From contig CP136069.1 in the NCBI GenBank assembly GCA_032622095.1, positions 86,698,958 through 86,762,957 on the forward strand: 64,000 nt of DNA. The letters are read 5' to 3'. Source of the DNA: Siphonodentalium dalli. Lineage: Eukaryota; Mollusca; Scaphopoda; Gadilida; Siphonodentaliidae. Within the stretch, counting starts at the first letter, position 1. Each line of letters begins with the position of its first letter. Of this stretch, positions 11,885 through 22,945 are shown in pieces. Both the position numbers and the translations under genes were made by a program. The notes under the pieces were generated by a model. That model was not told the DNA's origin and did no database searches. It saw only the letters and a program-made list of their open reading frames with translations.

Positions 11885-13030
11885 GATGGCTATACTCAGA
11901 CATATGGACCCAGAAATCAGCATTTTCATATAAACAAAGATGAATAACTATAGAACAAAAAACCAAAACAAACATTTGAATGTGCCATTAAATGTCCTCA
12001 TAGTGGTGAACATCCATACAAAATTTCATTGAGATCCGAGCATTACTGTGCAAGTTATGAGCTGAACAGACATCGGATGGATCAAACAGCCAACATTTCC
12101 AGATAAACAAAGATGAATTACTCTAGAATGGAAAAGCAGAACAGAACAATGGAACCCCCTATTGAATGTCCTCATAGTGGTGAACATCTATACCAAATTC
12201 CATTGAGATCCCAGCACAACTGTTAAAGTTACGACATGAACAGACACCAGATGGACCAAAAAGCCAACATTTCCAGATGAACAAAGATGAATAACTCTAG
12301 AATGGAAAAGCGGAACAAAACGATGGAACCCTCTTTTTAATGTCCTCATAGTAGTAAACATCCATACCAAATCCTATTGAGATCCCAGTACAACTGTCGA
12401 AGTTACAATATGAACAGACACCAGACGAACCAAAAAGCCAACATTTCCAGATGAACAAAGATGTATAACTCTAGAATGGAAAATCCGAACAAAACGATGG
12501 AACCCTCTATTGAATGCCCTCATAGCAGTGAACATCCATACAAAATTTCATTGAGATCCGAGCACTACTGTTCAGGTTATGACATGAACAGACACCAGAT
12601 GGACCAAAAATCCAACATTTCAAGATAAACAAAGATGAATAACTCTAGAATGGAAAATCCGAACAAAACGATGGAACCCTCTATTTAATGTCCTCATAGT
12701 TGTGAACATCCACACCAAACTTGGTTGAGATCCCAGCACAACTGTTGAAGTTACGACATGAACAGACACCAGACGGACCAAAAAGCCACTATTTCCAGAT
12801 AAACAAAGATGAATAACTCTAGAATGGAAAATCCAAACAAAACGATGGAACCCTCTATTTAATGTCCTCATAATAGTGAACATCCATACCTAATTTCATT
12901 GAGATCCGAGCACTACTGTTCAAGTTATGACACGAACAGACATCGGACGGACGTACGGACTCACGGACGGACGGACGGACGGACAGGTGCAAAACAGTAT
13001 ACCCCCCTTTTTTTTTTAAAAGGGGGTATA
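11885..13030. repeat. 174-bp tandem array with GGAC tail and hairpin
   Basis: Six units marked by GATGAATAACTCTAGAATGG, starting at 11939, 12112, 12286, 12460, 12634 and 12808 (spacing 173, then 174). The array ends in GGAC repeats (about 12940-12985) and a hairpin CCCCCCTTTT...AAAAGGGGG. Because 174 is divisible by three, minus-strand frames stay open through several units; that gives 58-residue repeated peptides with no codon-level sign of function. Most like a pearl/HINE-type satellite element. Confidence 0.8.
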
Positions 13031-14317
13031 ATAATTGTTCGTGGGATAACCCATATGGTAGAATTTCTATTTAAATAATTACCAGTCCTCTCTTATTTAT
13101 AGCAGTGGTGGAGCAGGATTTCCCCGATGCATGCAGGGGCTATATGATCCCGAAAGCCACAAGGCGGGGGGGTGGCTAACTCTGAGCTATTTAAGTATAA
13201 CATATCATATTGTACCTTCTTTCCCAGATTATTCTGACCGATACATTCAACTAAGTCCCTTAGCGATTTGAAACTGTCGAGACCCCACCCCAAACAATCA
13301 TCATGGTTGAAAATGTTCTATATCAAGCCTGTATATGCCAGCCGTATCGCTTCTGGTGTTCGTGCATTAATAAAATGCCAGATACATGTATCACACAGAC
13401 ATGACTAATTAAGATATATATTTTTATTACTTAATTTGTCGAATTTTACAACCGGTTTTTGTCGTTTATCAAAGAAACTACCTAATATAAATGGTAGAAA
13501 TTTCGATATGTAGGCTTCATGTACACATGTCACTAGATGCACATTCCATTGATACAATGAAACCAAAATCCACAATAAAAGACATATTTTTGAAAAATAT
13601 CGATTTTCCTGAGTGTCATATCACAAATTTATGACAGGCATATTGCCTCGCAGATAGGCTCATGGCAAAGCACAAACTTGTTATGATAGGCAAGTGGCAT
13701 TGTTGATAGGCACGTGGTAAATATTGACCAAGCTCCAATTTAGCACTTTAAAGCCAACAATATGCAACTTCTGGCAAATATTAGTTTATAAATACACTCT
13801 GGAAAGATTATTCATTCATATAAATAGACAGAACCACACATATGTGTGCATGACGTGAAAATTACGCGGAATGTTACAACGTTACAACGATGAGGCGCGA
13901 ATTGTAACTTGCAGCATAATTCAATTTTCTCACCACGCACACATGTGTGGTTGTGTTTTATTACACACCCACTAGAACTATTCAACATCGAGATTTAGCG
14001 TTTATTGATATCGTTTCTGTCGTAATTTATAGCCATTTTTATCAAACTGATAGGCGACTTTATTAATAAAGTTTGTAGTTCTTGTTCAAAAGATAAAGTT
14101 GACATAATTTGTGACTCGTGACGTCGACGTTTTCCGTATTGTATACGTGTTGAATACGTTGGTAAAGATATTGTATGGGCTACACTGCTCAATATGAGAA
14201 AATTAACACAATAGGTGTGTAATAAATATATAATTTGACTTGCGTGTTTGGCAACCGACAATAACACTATATTTATTGGAACTAATATATTTTTCGTTCT
14301 CGTTTCAGTTGCAAAGC
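13031..14317. other. Intergenic, upstream of zinc-finger/YqaJ relic
   Basis: Mostly AT-rich and unannotated, with a CpG-containing stretch near 13855-13905. Just before the relic ATG at 14318 the sequence reads CGTTCTCGTTTCAG, a good splice-acceptor context, which suggests a 5' UTR intron or an upstream exon of the ancestral gene. Confidence 0.4.
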
Positions 14318-14544
14318 ATGGCACTCAAATATAAATGTTTTAACTGCGGGACAAAATTTGCTGACTTCCGAGAATATCGTTGATCATATTGTTGATTTAC
14401 ACAAAGACGAAGAACTCCGGTATCTGGAAAGGATGTGGGACAGAAAAATATGCCAAAAAGTTCCGGCGGACTTAGAACGGGAGGTAAAACGTATTGTTGT
14501 GAATAATGAAAAAAACATTTATTCTCAATATTCATTCGAAGGTG

Positions 14545-14868
14545 AAAAGGTTAACACACCAGTTAAAAGGTTAACACACCAGTTAAAAGGTTAACACACC
14601 AGTTAACATCATCATTACTATTATTATTATAATATTTCCATTCCTTCCCGTCTGACCCCCCCCCCCCCCCTCTACACTTAATGAAGAGTGGGCGCGAAAA
14701 AAAAGGGAGCAAACTTAACAAAAGCCCTTGGGCTTGTTGTTTAATCCCTTTTCCAATCCAACAATCATTTATCCTATTCTGTTTTTATTGTCAACACTTT
14801 GTCAAATGTATATATGTTATTATGATTGGAATAAAATATGTATACACTAACACACCAGTTAAAAGGAC
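14545..14868 (+). repeat. 20-bp triplication and 240-bp insertion inside the relic
   Basis: The unit AAAAGGTTAACACACCAGTT occurs three times in a row (14545-14604). About 240 bp of unrelated AT-rich sequence with a poly-C run (about 14657-14671) follows, then the end of the same unit again (about 14848-14868) before the coding frame resumes. The interrupted peptide on both sides is VNTPVKR. This looks like slippage followed by insertion with duplicated flanks. Confidence 0.7.
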
Positions 14869-14979
14869 GCTCGACTAAGGTTCTGAGACCGTACAACATG
14901 ATAGTTTCGATGATGACGATGATCTCGATGAACTTGACAGAGACACCATGAACTTTAATGATGATGCCTTCGCTTCGAA

Positions 14980-16311
14980 GTGGAATTATCCCAACTGTCC
15001 AGGATGCTACCCGATGTGTTACGAAATCTAGAACGCGAGGGCCAGGTCGACATGTTTATGAAGTTTAATCGTTTGGTTGCACAGGACGAGTTACCTCTTG
15101 ATAACATTTGCTATCTCCTTTTCCTGGATGTGGTAAATTGGTTTTCCACATCGAATACATCGTTCATGAGATATCCGGAAGCAACCAGAGGATTTTGGAT
15201 GGCGGGATATCGACTTTTTCATGGAAAATTCATCAGATTCATGGGTGGTATCAGGAACTTGGGACAAGTTCTGGAGGGCGTAACCGAGAAAGGGTGGTTC
15301 AATCAACACGAATCCCGCATAAATTTTGCTGTACCCAGCAAGAGTTGCTTGTTGTCCGCCAAACCTACAATGTCGTTTCTTCCTGGAATTTGTGACGAAG
15401 CAATTCAGAATATTGCAGAACATGTGGACCGAAAAGTAATAAAAATAGCGGTTGATGGGGAAAAGATATGCAGAGGTAAGGGGAAGATTATGGGAGACGT
15501 CGATGGCTGGGGCCACGAAACTGAACCGACGTTAAAGCAAAAGAAGACAGCACTGTTGGACGATAGAGCGATGGTGATCAAATGCATGAGCATTGCCGAA
15601 CTAATGGAAGTGGACGATATTAGACTGTTGAATATGATACCAAACTCATCGGCAGTTGAACTACTTAACCTCTTGCAAGCGTTGGTGACAAGAATGGCCG
15701 AGATCAACCATAATCTAAAGGACGGTGCTGAATCAGCTCGACTGACAGAAGACAAGTTCAAGAAGCTGGCTGGCAGTAATTGGATCAAGTCCAGGTTTAA
15801 TCCTGTAATATGTTTGATGCGGACGAAACGAAGCGAATTCATCCAATATTTTGACGACAGTTTGAAAATCGCAACAGAACTGTCACATATTGGAAGTGTA
15901 CTCAATGGGAAGCAGGAATCTTGTTGTCCTTCCAATTATGTTGTGGTGTCTGAGCAACTGAACCTTCGTGAACTCAATGAACATTATACAGGGTCGGAAA
16001 GTGAGCATATGAAACAACAGACTGACAAATGGTTTACACTGTGGAAGACAGAAAAAGTTACGGGTAGTACCGCATTCAATGCCGTTGCCAACATGAACAT
16101 AATTATCAGAATGCTGGAAGGGCACGATAAACCAAGCCCAGACGAGGAAACAAAGAGGCGATTCGAATACGGGACAGAGCATGAAATTGACGCCATCACA
16201 ACGTTGACTGCTCGGGTTTTGCCGTTCTGGTACCCTGAATTTGATTACTTCGAAGAAGGATGTGCTCGTATACCACAGAGACAACGCATCTTTCATGGCA
16301 GTGAGTCCTGA
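14980..16311 (+). pseudogene. Long open segment of the relic, up to the nuclease motif
   Basis: An open stretch of 443 codons starting at a GTG; it is a fragment, not a true start. The first 300 residues resemble nothing I recognise; they include DMFMKFNRLVAQDELPLDNI and a helical, charged middle. The YqaJ-like segment occupies roughly residues 345-425. Antisense frames at 15091-15935 and 15883-16296 are shadows of it. Confidence 0.7.
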
Positions 16312-16919
16312 TGGGAGCTTGAAAACCAGTGAGGGGGAAAGGGCTGTTATGATGTATGAAAATAAATGTCGTGCTCCAGATGCTTACAATTCTGCAGCTT
16401 ACTATAAAATACCGAGTTATTATGTACTGCAGATTCTCAGTGAAATGGCAGCCTATGGATGCGATGGCTTGTTATTCACATGTTGGTGTAGACATCAATG
16501 ACAGTATTCCATGTTGAATTCGATCCTGTTTTGTGGAAAATGTGTTGGGATGAGTTAACAAGGATCTACGGATGCGCGGTTCCATGCAAAACTTCGCGGT
16601 TCTCTGAAGTTGACAAATCACTGAAAACGAAACTGAAGGACAAACGTGAAACTGCTTGGTGAGTTCAAGTCATGCAGAGCAATTCAGATACCCACTGAAC
16701 AATATGATGGATTGGCCCGAGGTTAATATACAAACAGAAGACGATCCCTGTAAATTCACCTACAAGAAAGCAAGTATAGATGTTGATGATCTACAACACT
16801 GTTTACAACATTTGAACACATGGATAGATACGGCATACCACTTGACCAGAAATACAGCATCCGAGATACTAGTGTTCATGGCCAATGACATTGATAAGAC
16901 TGTTTCACATGGAACTTAA

Positions 16920-19082
16920 CAACTCATACCCTATAGCGTATGCAATGAAAGGCCCAACATAAAACCGGCTATAAATGGTAGCAAAATTATCTATATGTAG
17001 TGGACCATGACCATTCAGCATGAAAACTGCACAAAGCTGGCATGGCTAATTTTTTAAAATTAAAATATGCTGAATAATTTGGGCTATAGCCTATACTTTC
17101 CCCATTTTCAATTAAAAACCCCATTTTGCAAGTTTGTCACAGTTAAAACGTTTTACATTACAACTGCCATTATTTAGTTCTTGGAAATAAGTAGTGTATG
17201 TTTCCTGACTCATGGACGATGTGAATTTACAACACTGTGAATAATATAGCATCACAAAAGCGTTTTTCTCAGACTAAAACCACAATTGATCATTGTGCTA
17301 CATGCGTTTCTGTGTTTGCCATATGTCTATCCTCTCGGTGTTTGGCTATTCAATATCCCTACCACAAAATATTGACGGGACAGTATGTCAAATAGCTTTT
17401 TTTTAACTGAAAAATGCATTATTTGAGTTCGCAGTCATGTTTGTCTTGTCACCGAGATACTATACCACATGTATCCACGAAAATAACTTACAAACCGACA
17501 TGCTGAGCAAATTTGGGAGTTTGTTTATGTTGAAAGTTTGAAAAAGTCGACAAAATCCGAGTTATTTTGTCTTCAAACAGCGTATTCTACAATGCCAAAT
17601 TGTTACCAAGAGGTTCAACTTATAAATCAGACATTACTGCATCTGACGTGATAAAAAAATCTGACCTTTTACAGCGTATTTGATCAATTATAATCTAAAA
17701 CATACCTTGGTTGAGAAACAAGCCACGCAATATCACTACATCAATATGCCTACCCACAGCCACCAGCCTATAGGGTTATCAGGCGTGTCCATCACCATAC
17801 CAAATATCAAATGTATGTACGGACGGACAGACGTACGGACGGACGGAGACGTCGACTATATACCCGCCGACTTCAAGTCGGGGGCATAATAATATGTAAA
17901 CGGCCAGTAAGGTCGCTAGATTCCTCTTTCGGGGCAAATATTTTTAATAATTTTATGAAATATGTAAACAAAACTTTTTCAAGCAATTTAACTTTTTTGT
18001 TAACCAGAGCTTTTGTTCAATTTACATGTATATACTTTTTGAAAATATATTTGGCTTTAGGAGCATGATGTTCCTAAATATGATGAAGTATAGCTAACAA
18101 TTGCTGGATCAAAGTTTTTATTTTTGCCCTGGAGCATTTTGCCCAATTACACATTTCGAGGTGGTATTAATCAATACAAAATGGCGGCCGTCGCCAACAA
18201 TCATTTTTGGACTCTGCTGACCTTTGAATTATTAATAAATTATTCTACTTTAGGTAAGTTCAATCTATTTTTAGAGTGCGCTGAAAAAGTCTATTAGTAT
18301 ATCTCGTATTCGCATATGTATACCCTAGGTCGCTTCGCTTCCGCGGCAAAGGCCGCTGGAGATTTGATCAAATCAGCCCAAAATTATGACAGTTAGCGGT
18401 TTCGGACATGAGTCCGTTGGGTTAGGCCAAAAAATTCCAGGTTGGTAATATTTTTTTATCCCCCCCCCCCCCCCCCCCCCCCCCGAACAGTTAAGAAGTA
18501 CATTAATGCTTACTCTTCATACTTGTGTTAAGGCTGTCAATGTATATTGCAAGTAAACAGTTAATGTAGCACAATAATATGGTAAGTATTGTCAATGTGG
18601 ACAAACAAATGCCTCCCAAGCACTCAACTATGCAGCTCTCTTGTAATTATTCTCTCAGTTTAGATTGTGGTGGCACATCTTCCTCAGAGCACAATATTGA
18701 CATATCAACAGGCCCAAGACGAACACCATAATAGGGCTTTTCTATGACTTTATAATAACATAACTTGTACGATATTAATTCAAACCTCGCTTAAATATTT
18801 GGTCATACACCCTCAGGAATATTGACTGGGGAGAGGAACTTTAAATTCTGATATAGAAAGTCTTCTACATGTATATTGCTCTCTAACAGATAAGACTTCT
18901 TCCCACAAGACATGGACAAGAGTTGAACAAACAAGATTACCACAGGCATGTTTTAAATACTGCATATGTATTGGTGAGATTGGGATTCATCTGCAACCAA
19001 AATGGCCATGTATTTTAATAAAAGTAAATTGTTTTTGAAAATTCCATCTTAAATTATTGCTGATTAATGTAAACATAGTATA
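16920..19082. other. Intergenic; pearl-like tail and poly-C run
   Basis: Contains a GGAC/GACG microsatellite followed by a hairpin CCCGCCGACTTCAAGTCGGG (about 17815-17890), the tail of another array-type element. A run of about 28 C lies at 18463-18484. Nothing coding was recognised. Confidence 0.5.
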
Positions 19083-19668
19083 TCTCATATATATTTTGAA
19101 GACCTCTGTTTGTCTGTCTGTTTGTAATTTATACAAATCTACGATTCTCGACCGATCGGGACGAAACATGGTACGTGTGTGTAGTTTGATCAGGCGGTGG
19201 ACGTTGTCGTATTGGCGAGCCCGTGCGGCGCCCGCTTCGCGCATGCGCAGACGAGATCTCGGAAACGGGTGGAGCAATCGACTTGAAATTTGGTATGTGA
19301 ATGTATCTTGCCCCGGATACGAATTATATCGGGTCGCCGAGCCCGTGCGACGCCAGCTTCGCGCATGCGCAGACGAGATCTCGGAAACGGGTGGAGCTAT
19401 CGACTTGAAATTTGCTATGTGAATGTATCTTGCCCCGGATACAAATTTTATCGGGTCGCCGAGCCCGTGCGACGCCAGCTTCGCGCATGCGCAGACCAGA
19501 TCTCGGAAACGGGTGGAGCTATCGACTTGAAATTTGGTTTTTGAATAGCCCGGACAACGTCGGGTTCATCGAAATTTGGTTTTTGAATAGCCCGGACGTC
19601 GGGCTGGGTAGAGCTATCGACTTGAAATTTGGTTTTTGAATAGCCCGGACGTCGGGCTCATCGGCTAG
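19083..19668 (+). mobile_element. Helitron-like element 1 (non-autonomous, 122-bp repeats)
   Basis: Starts TCTCATATATATTTTGAAG after an A and ends CATCGGCTAG, with a hairpin AGCCCGGACGTCGGGCT ending 10 bases before the terminus: 5' TC, 3' hairpin and CTAG are Helitron hallmarks. The interior has 122-bp repeats (GAGCCCGTGC at 19217, 19339, 19461) with GACGAGATCTCGGAAACGGG. Three copies of the terminal hairpin module lie at about 19544-19668. No Rep/helicase coding region, so non-autonomous. Open frames here arise from the repeats. Confidence 0.75.
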
Positions 19669-20296
19669 TCTCATATATATTTTGAAGACCTCTGTCTGTT
19701 TGTCTGTATGTATGTTTGTCTGTCACTTATACAAATCTACGATTCTCGACCGATCGGGACGAAACAGGGTACGTGTGTGTAGTTTGACCAGGCGGTCGAC
19801 GTTGTCGTATTGGCGAGCCCGTGCGGCGCCCGCTTCGCGCATGCACAGACGAGATCTCGGAATCGGGTGGAGCTATCGACTTGAAATTTGGTATGTGAAT
19901 GTATCTTGCCCCGGATACGAATTTTATCGGGTCGCCGAGCCCATGCGACGCCAGCTTCGCGCATGCGCAGACGAGATCTCGGAAACGGGTGGAGCTATCA
20001 ACTTGAAATTTGCTATGTGAATGTATCTTGCCCCGGATACGAATTTTATGGGGTCGCCGAGCCCGTGCGACGACAGCTTCGCGCATGCGCAGACCAGATC
20101 TCGGAAACGGGTGGAGCTATCGACTTGAAATTTGCTATGTGAATATATCTTGCCCCGGATACTAATTTTATCGGATCGCCGAGCCCGTGCGACGCCAGCT
20201 TGGCGCATGCGCAGACCAGATCTCGGAAACAGGTGGAGCTATCGACTTGAAATTTGGTTTTTGAATAGCACGGACAACGTCGGGCTCATCGGCTAG
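19669..20296 (+). mobile_element. Helitron-like element 2, abutting element 1
   Basis: Begins with the same TCTCATATATATTTTGAAG immediately after the CTAG of element 1 and ends CATCGGCTAG followed by T. It has four 122-bp units (19815, 19937, 20059, 20181) and a mutated terminal hairpin (AGCACGGACAACGTCGGGCT). Taking both elements out leaves an A^T junction, the Helitron target rule. Confidence 0.75.
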
Positions 20297-20479
20297 TAGT
20301 ATATATTTAGCGATATAGGTGTGCTTACATGCCTATTACTATTTTTTTTTATTTATTTTTTTTGGTTTGAAATTTGAAAAAAAAAAGTCCAGGTCGGCCC
20401 AATTTTGGCAGGTCGATCGGGTAACCGGAAACAGATGTTTTTTTTTTTTGGCCTTAGCAGAAACACAAGTAATTTTTGT

Positions 20480-20605
20480 GTGTGGGTGTGCCAAAGGATT
20501 TAGTCATGCAAAGAGTAAAATCCAAGAAGGCTACCGGCAGCCATATTTTTCATAAAAATATTGTTCAAATTTAATAGCTCCCATCTAGAGGTGATACTAA
20601 ACCAG
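20480..20605 (+). repeat. AAGATGGC-type repeat fragment
   Basis: Single unit with CCAAAGGATTTAGTCATGCA, a mutated AAGAAGGCTACCGG and CCCATCTAGAGGTGA. Related pieces follow at 21525-21685 and 22020-22110. Confidence 0.65.
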
Positions 20606-22792
20606 TCTGGAGTAAACTACATACCCACATATAAAAAATAGTGGGTCTGACGACCTTTCGTTCAGTTTTCATTTCCCAAACCCGGGATTCCTTGTAATTA
20701 CCGCCAATCAAAACTTAGCTCCAAGAAATGTGTGCCCCAATAAAAAACTAGTAACATGTCACGTGCTCTCGGTGTGGAAATTCCGAAGGTGTGGCTAAAT
20801 GTTGTTAAAATAGTATACATGACGTCATGTTATACCGGAAGAGAAATTCACAAATCGACAAATAAAGTAGATTGTTGACGAGCGGTCGAAAGTTTAAAAT
20901 CAAGAATCACCGGAATGTTATTCGCTCGTTTTGGCTGCGGTGGTACTACTGTCGGTACTGGGGAACTGATAGATCATTTTGTTATGTCATTTAACTTTTT
21001 TTTAGTTCTGTAGTTGTTTTAGCAGATAATCCCGACATTCATGTATTTTTGATTCGTGGCCGTTGATTTGTGTTATTTTTTGACAACATGGGCGACAAAT
21101 CGCCTGGCCAATCTAAAACATAATTCGTTCTGAGTCCAACTCCAAGAGATCCACATAAATTGACATTTTTTATAATTTCAAGAAGATCTGTCTTAGTTAT
21201 TGTACATATTATTTTGGATCCCGGGAAGCTAGCTGTTTCCCTTAATTGTCAGTAAAACAACCGCCGAACGAAAGTCACAAACCCAAACTATTAATTCCGA
21301 TTCTTAGAATCGGCTTCACAGGGTTGAAGCGGCCATGACGGCACTGGCACGTGACCATGTTTACGCCTGTCAATCACAACTAATTTCAGATTTATATTTA
21401 GTGTGGTGTGACGTAATTTGGGGGAAGCCCACAACCGTTCAGAAATGAAAAGTTGATGGCAATGCAATAGACTCAGTATCAGTATGAATCTGAGTGTATG
21501 TTTACATAGACTGATCCTAAACATGCCTGTGAATTTTCAAAAACATTTCTCCAATAAATATGGGGTGAAGGGTGTGGCGATGGATTCAAATTTGAAATCC
21601 AAGATGGCTGCTGGCGGCCATGTTTTTAACAAATTTCGGTAAAAATAGGAGACCCCCATCTAGGTCACCCCGAAGATCCATAGTGTTGAAATGATTAATC
21701 GACTAGTTGAAGTCAACGCGATTATTAAATTAGTTGATCCCGAAATCTGCTAGTCGATTATCGGGGAAAAAGCAGTACCTATGTGCTATCATGACAGCTG
21801 TGCCATTGCACGGCCATATTATCACGTAAGCTGTAACAGTTAACACATATTAACTTCTTAAAGCCTTATTGCATTGTTCCTTTAACGATGCCACTGCCAT
21901 CAGTCATACATGGGCGGTAAACTCCATGACCTGAACTGAACTCAATGTATGCATCCCGACTAGTCGATTACCTCTGGCGACTAGTCGATTCCTTAAAACC
22001 GCTAATCGTTTCAACACAAAAGATCCATATGAAGTTTGTTGAAGATTTGATGAGATGTGACCTATAGGCTGTGCTAACGGAAACTGTGGACGGAAGGACA
22101 TTGTCAAGTTGAGCTAAAAATGAATGGACGTAACCCGTAGTATGTGGGTATCCTACCCTCACTCAAGCTGTGCTATCACCATACCAAAGTACAACCGAAT
22201 CCAATGATCCATGCCCCGAGTTACAAGCTGAAATGTTCGTACGGAAACAAAATTCACAAATTTCCAAGTCTAAAAGGACCGTAACTCATGTTAAAATAAG
22301 GCTGAAATGATTACATGGTGCTCAGTCAGTAAATTTCACTTGCCCACGCACGTTTTCCCAGTTCGCACAGACACCAAAATTGACACATGACATAACACTC
22401 ACAGACAAATAGCATGTTGTTGCAAAGATCAAAGACCATGCTGACCCAGATGTGCGCTTTGATGTATCAATGTTGCAATAGTACTGATACACTGTGTTAT
22501 CACAACTATTCTCAGATTCTCGCCGTCATACCATGTCCCAAACAGTTCAATTTGACTGAGGTGTGTTAACCCTTGGGATCCCAGCATTTTTCTACATGTA
22601 TCTGACTACATGTTTGTATTTAAGCACTGCACTATCTGCTTACAGTTAACAGGCCATGCAATTTTCAGGAAAGGTCACAGTTAACCATTTCAGCCCAAGG
22701 TATAATAAATGGACAAAACCCTTTTTATATCACAATCTATGTTTGAACATAAAGAATACTATCTCCGTGCTAAATTGGCTTTCAGCTCTTTT
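20606..22792. repeat. Intergenic with AAGATGGC-type fragments
   Basis: Holds repeat fragments at 21525-21685 and 22020-22110. Between them lies a CTAGTCGATTA-rich fold-back piece (about 21700-22015: GATTAATCGACTAGTTGAAG and GACTAGTCGATTCCTTAA), apparently inserted in the repeat. The remainder (20606-21524, 22111-22792) shows nothing recognisable. Confidence 0.5.
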
Positions 22793-22864
22793 ATTAGACT
22801 AGACGGGTTAAGATAATCGTAAATGTCCAAATATTAAAATATATCTTAACCCGAATAGTCTAAT
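22793..22864. repeat. Short fold-back element
   Basis: Arms ATTAGACTAGACGGGTTAAG and its imperfect reverse complement CTTAACCCGAATAGTCTAAT enclose a 30-base centre. Confidence 0.6.
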
Positions 22865-22945
22865 TTGTTGGACTAGTGTATAGCCATGCTTATATATTAT
22901 ATAATCATATCAGACGATATTTGGACGATGGCAATAGCTTCTTTT

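Larger units (their letters stand above)
14318..16919 (+). pseudogene. Broken C2H2 zinc finger + YqaJ-like nuclease gene
   Basis: The N-terminus reads MALKYKCFNCGTKFADFREY, and after a one-base frame change continues DHIVDLH: a C-x2-C-x12-H-x4-H zinc finger. After an internal repeat insertion comes an acidic stretch (DSFDDDDDLDELD), then a long open frame (14980-16311) with no ATG at its start. Its end holds WFTLWKTEKVTGSTAFNAVA and RRFEYGTEHEIDAI, the usual start of a YqaJ-type PD-(D/E)XK domain. After a frame change near 16290 follow the catalytic-type residues AVSPDGS and ENKC, then YYKIPSYYVLQILSEMAAYG, and in another frame SMTVFHVEFDPVLW. Further frame breaks near 16645 and a stop before the acidic stretch make this a relic. 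It may derive from a multicopy invertebrate gene or a mobile element; its role is unknown. Confidence 0.72.

Noticed and set aside
12188-12883. Minus frames with MFTIMRTLNRGFHRFV repeats as a repetitive protein
   Set aside because: They are the 174-bp satellite read through; no start or splice context, and the block has a transposon-like tail.
15091-15935. Antisense open frames of 141 and 176 codons
   Set aside because: They mirror the plus-strand relic frame and have no recognisable motif; the plus frame has family landmarks.
18463-18484. Long C or G runs (14657, 18463, 28560, 30889, 50649) as G-quadruplex controls
   Set aside because: Pure homopolymers are common in such genomes and their lengths are unreliable in assemblies; no context supports a role.
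19057-20208. Overlapping plus and minus frames with RASRMRRRDLGNG peptides
   Set aside because: 122-bp Helitron repeats are open in several frames at once, which points to base composition rather than coding.
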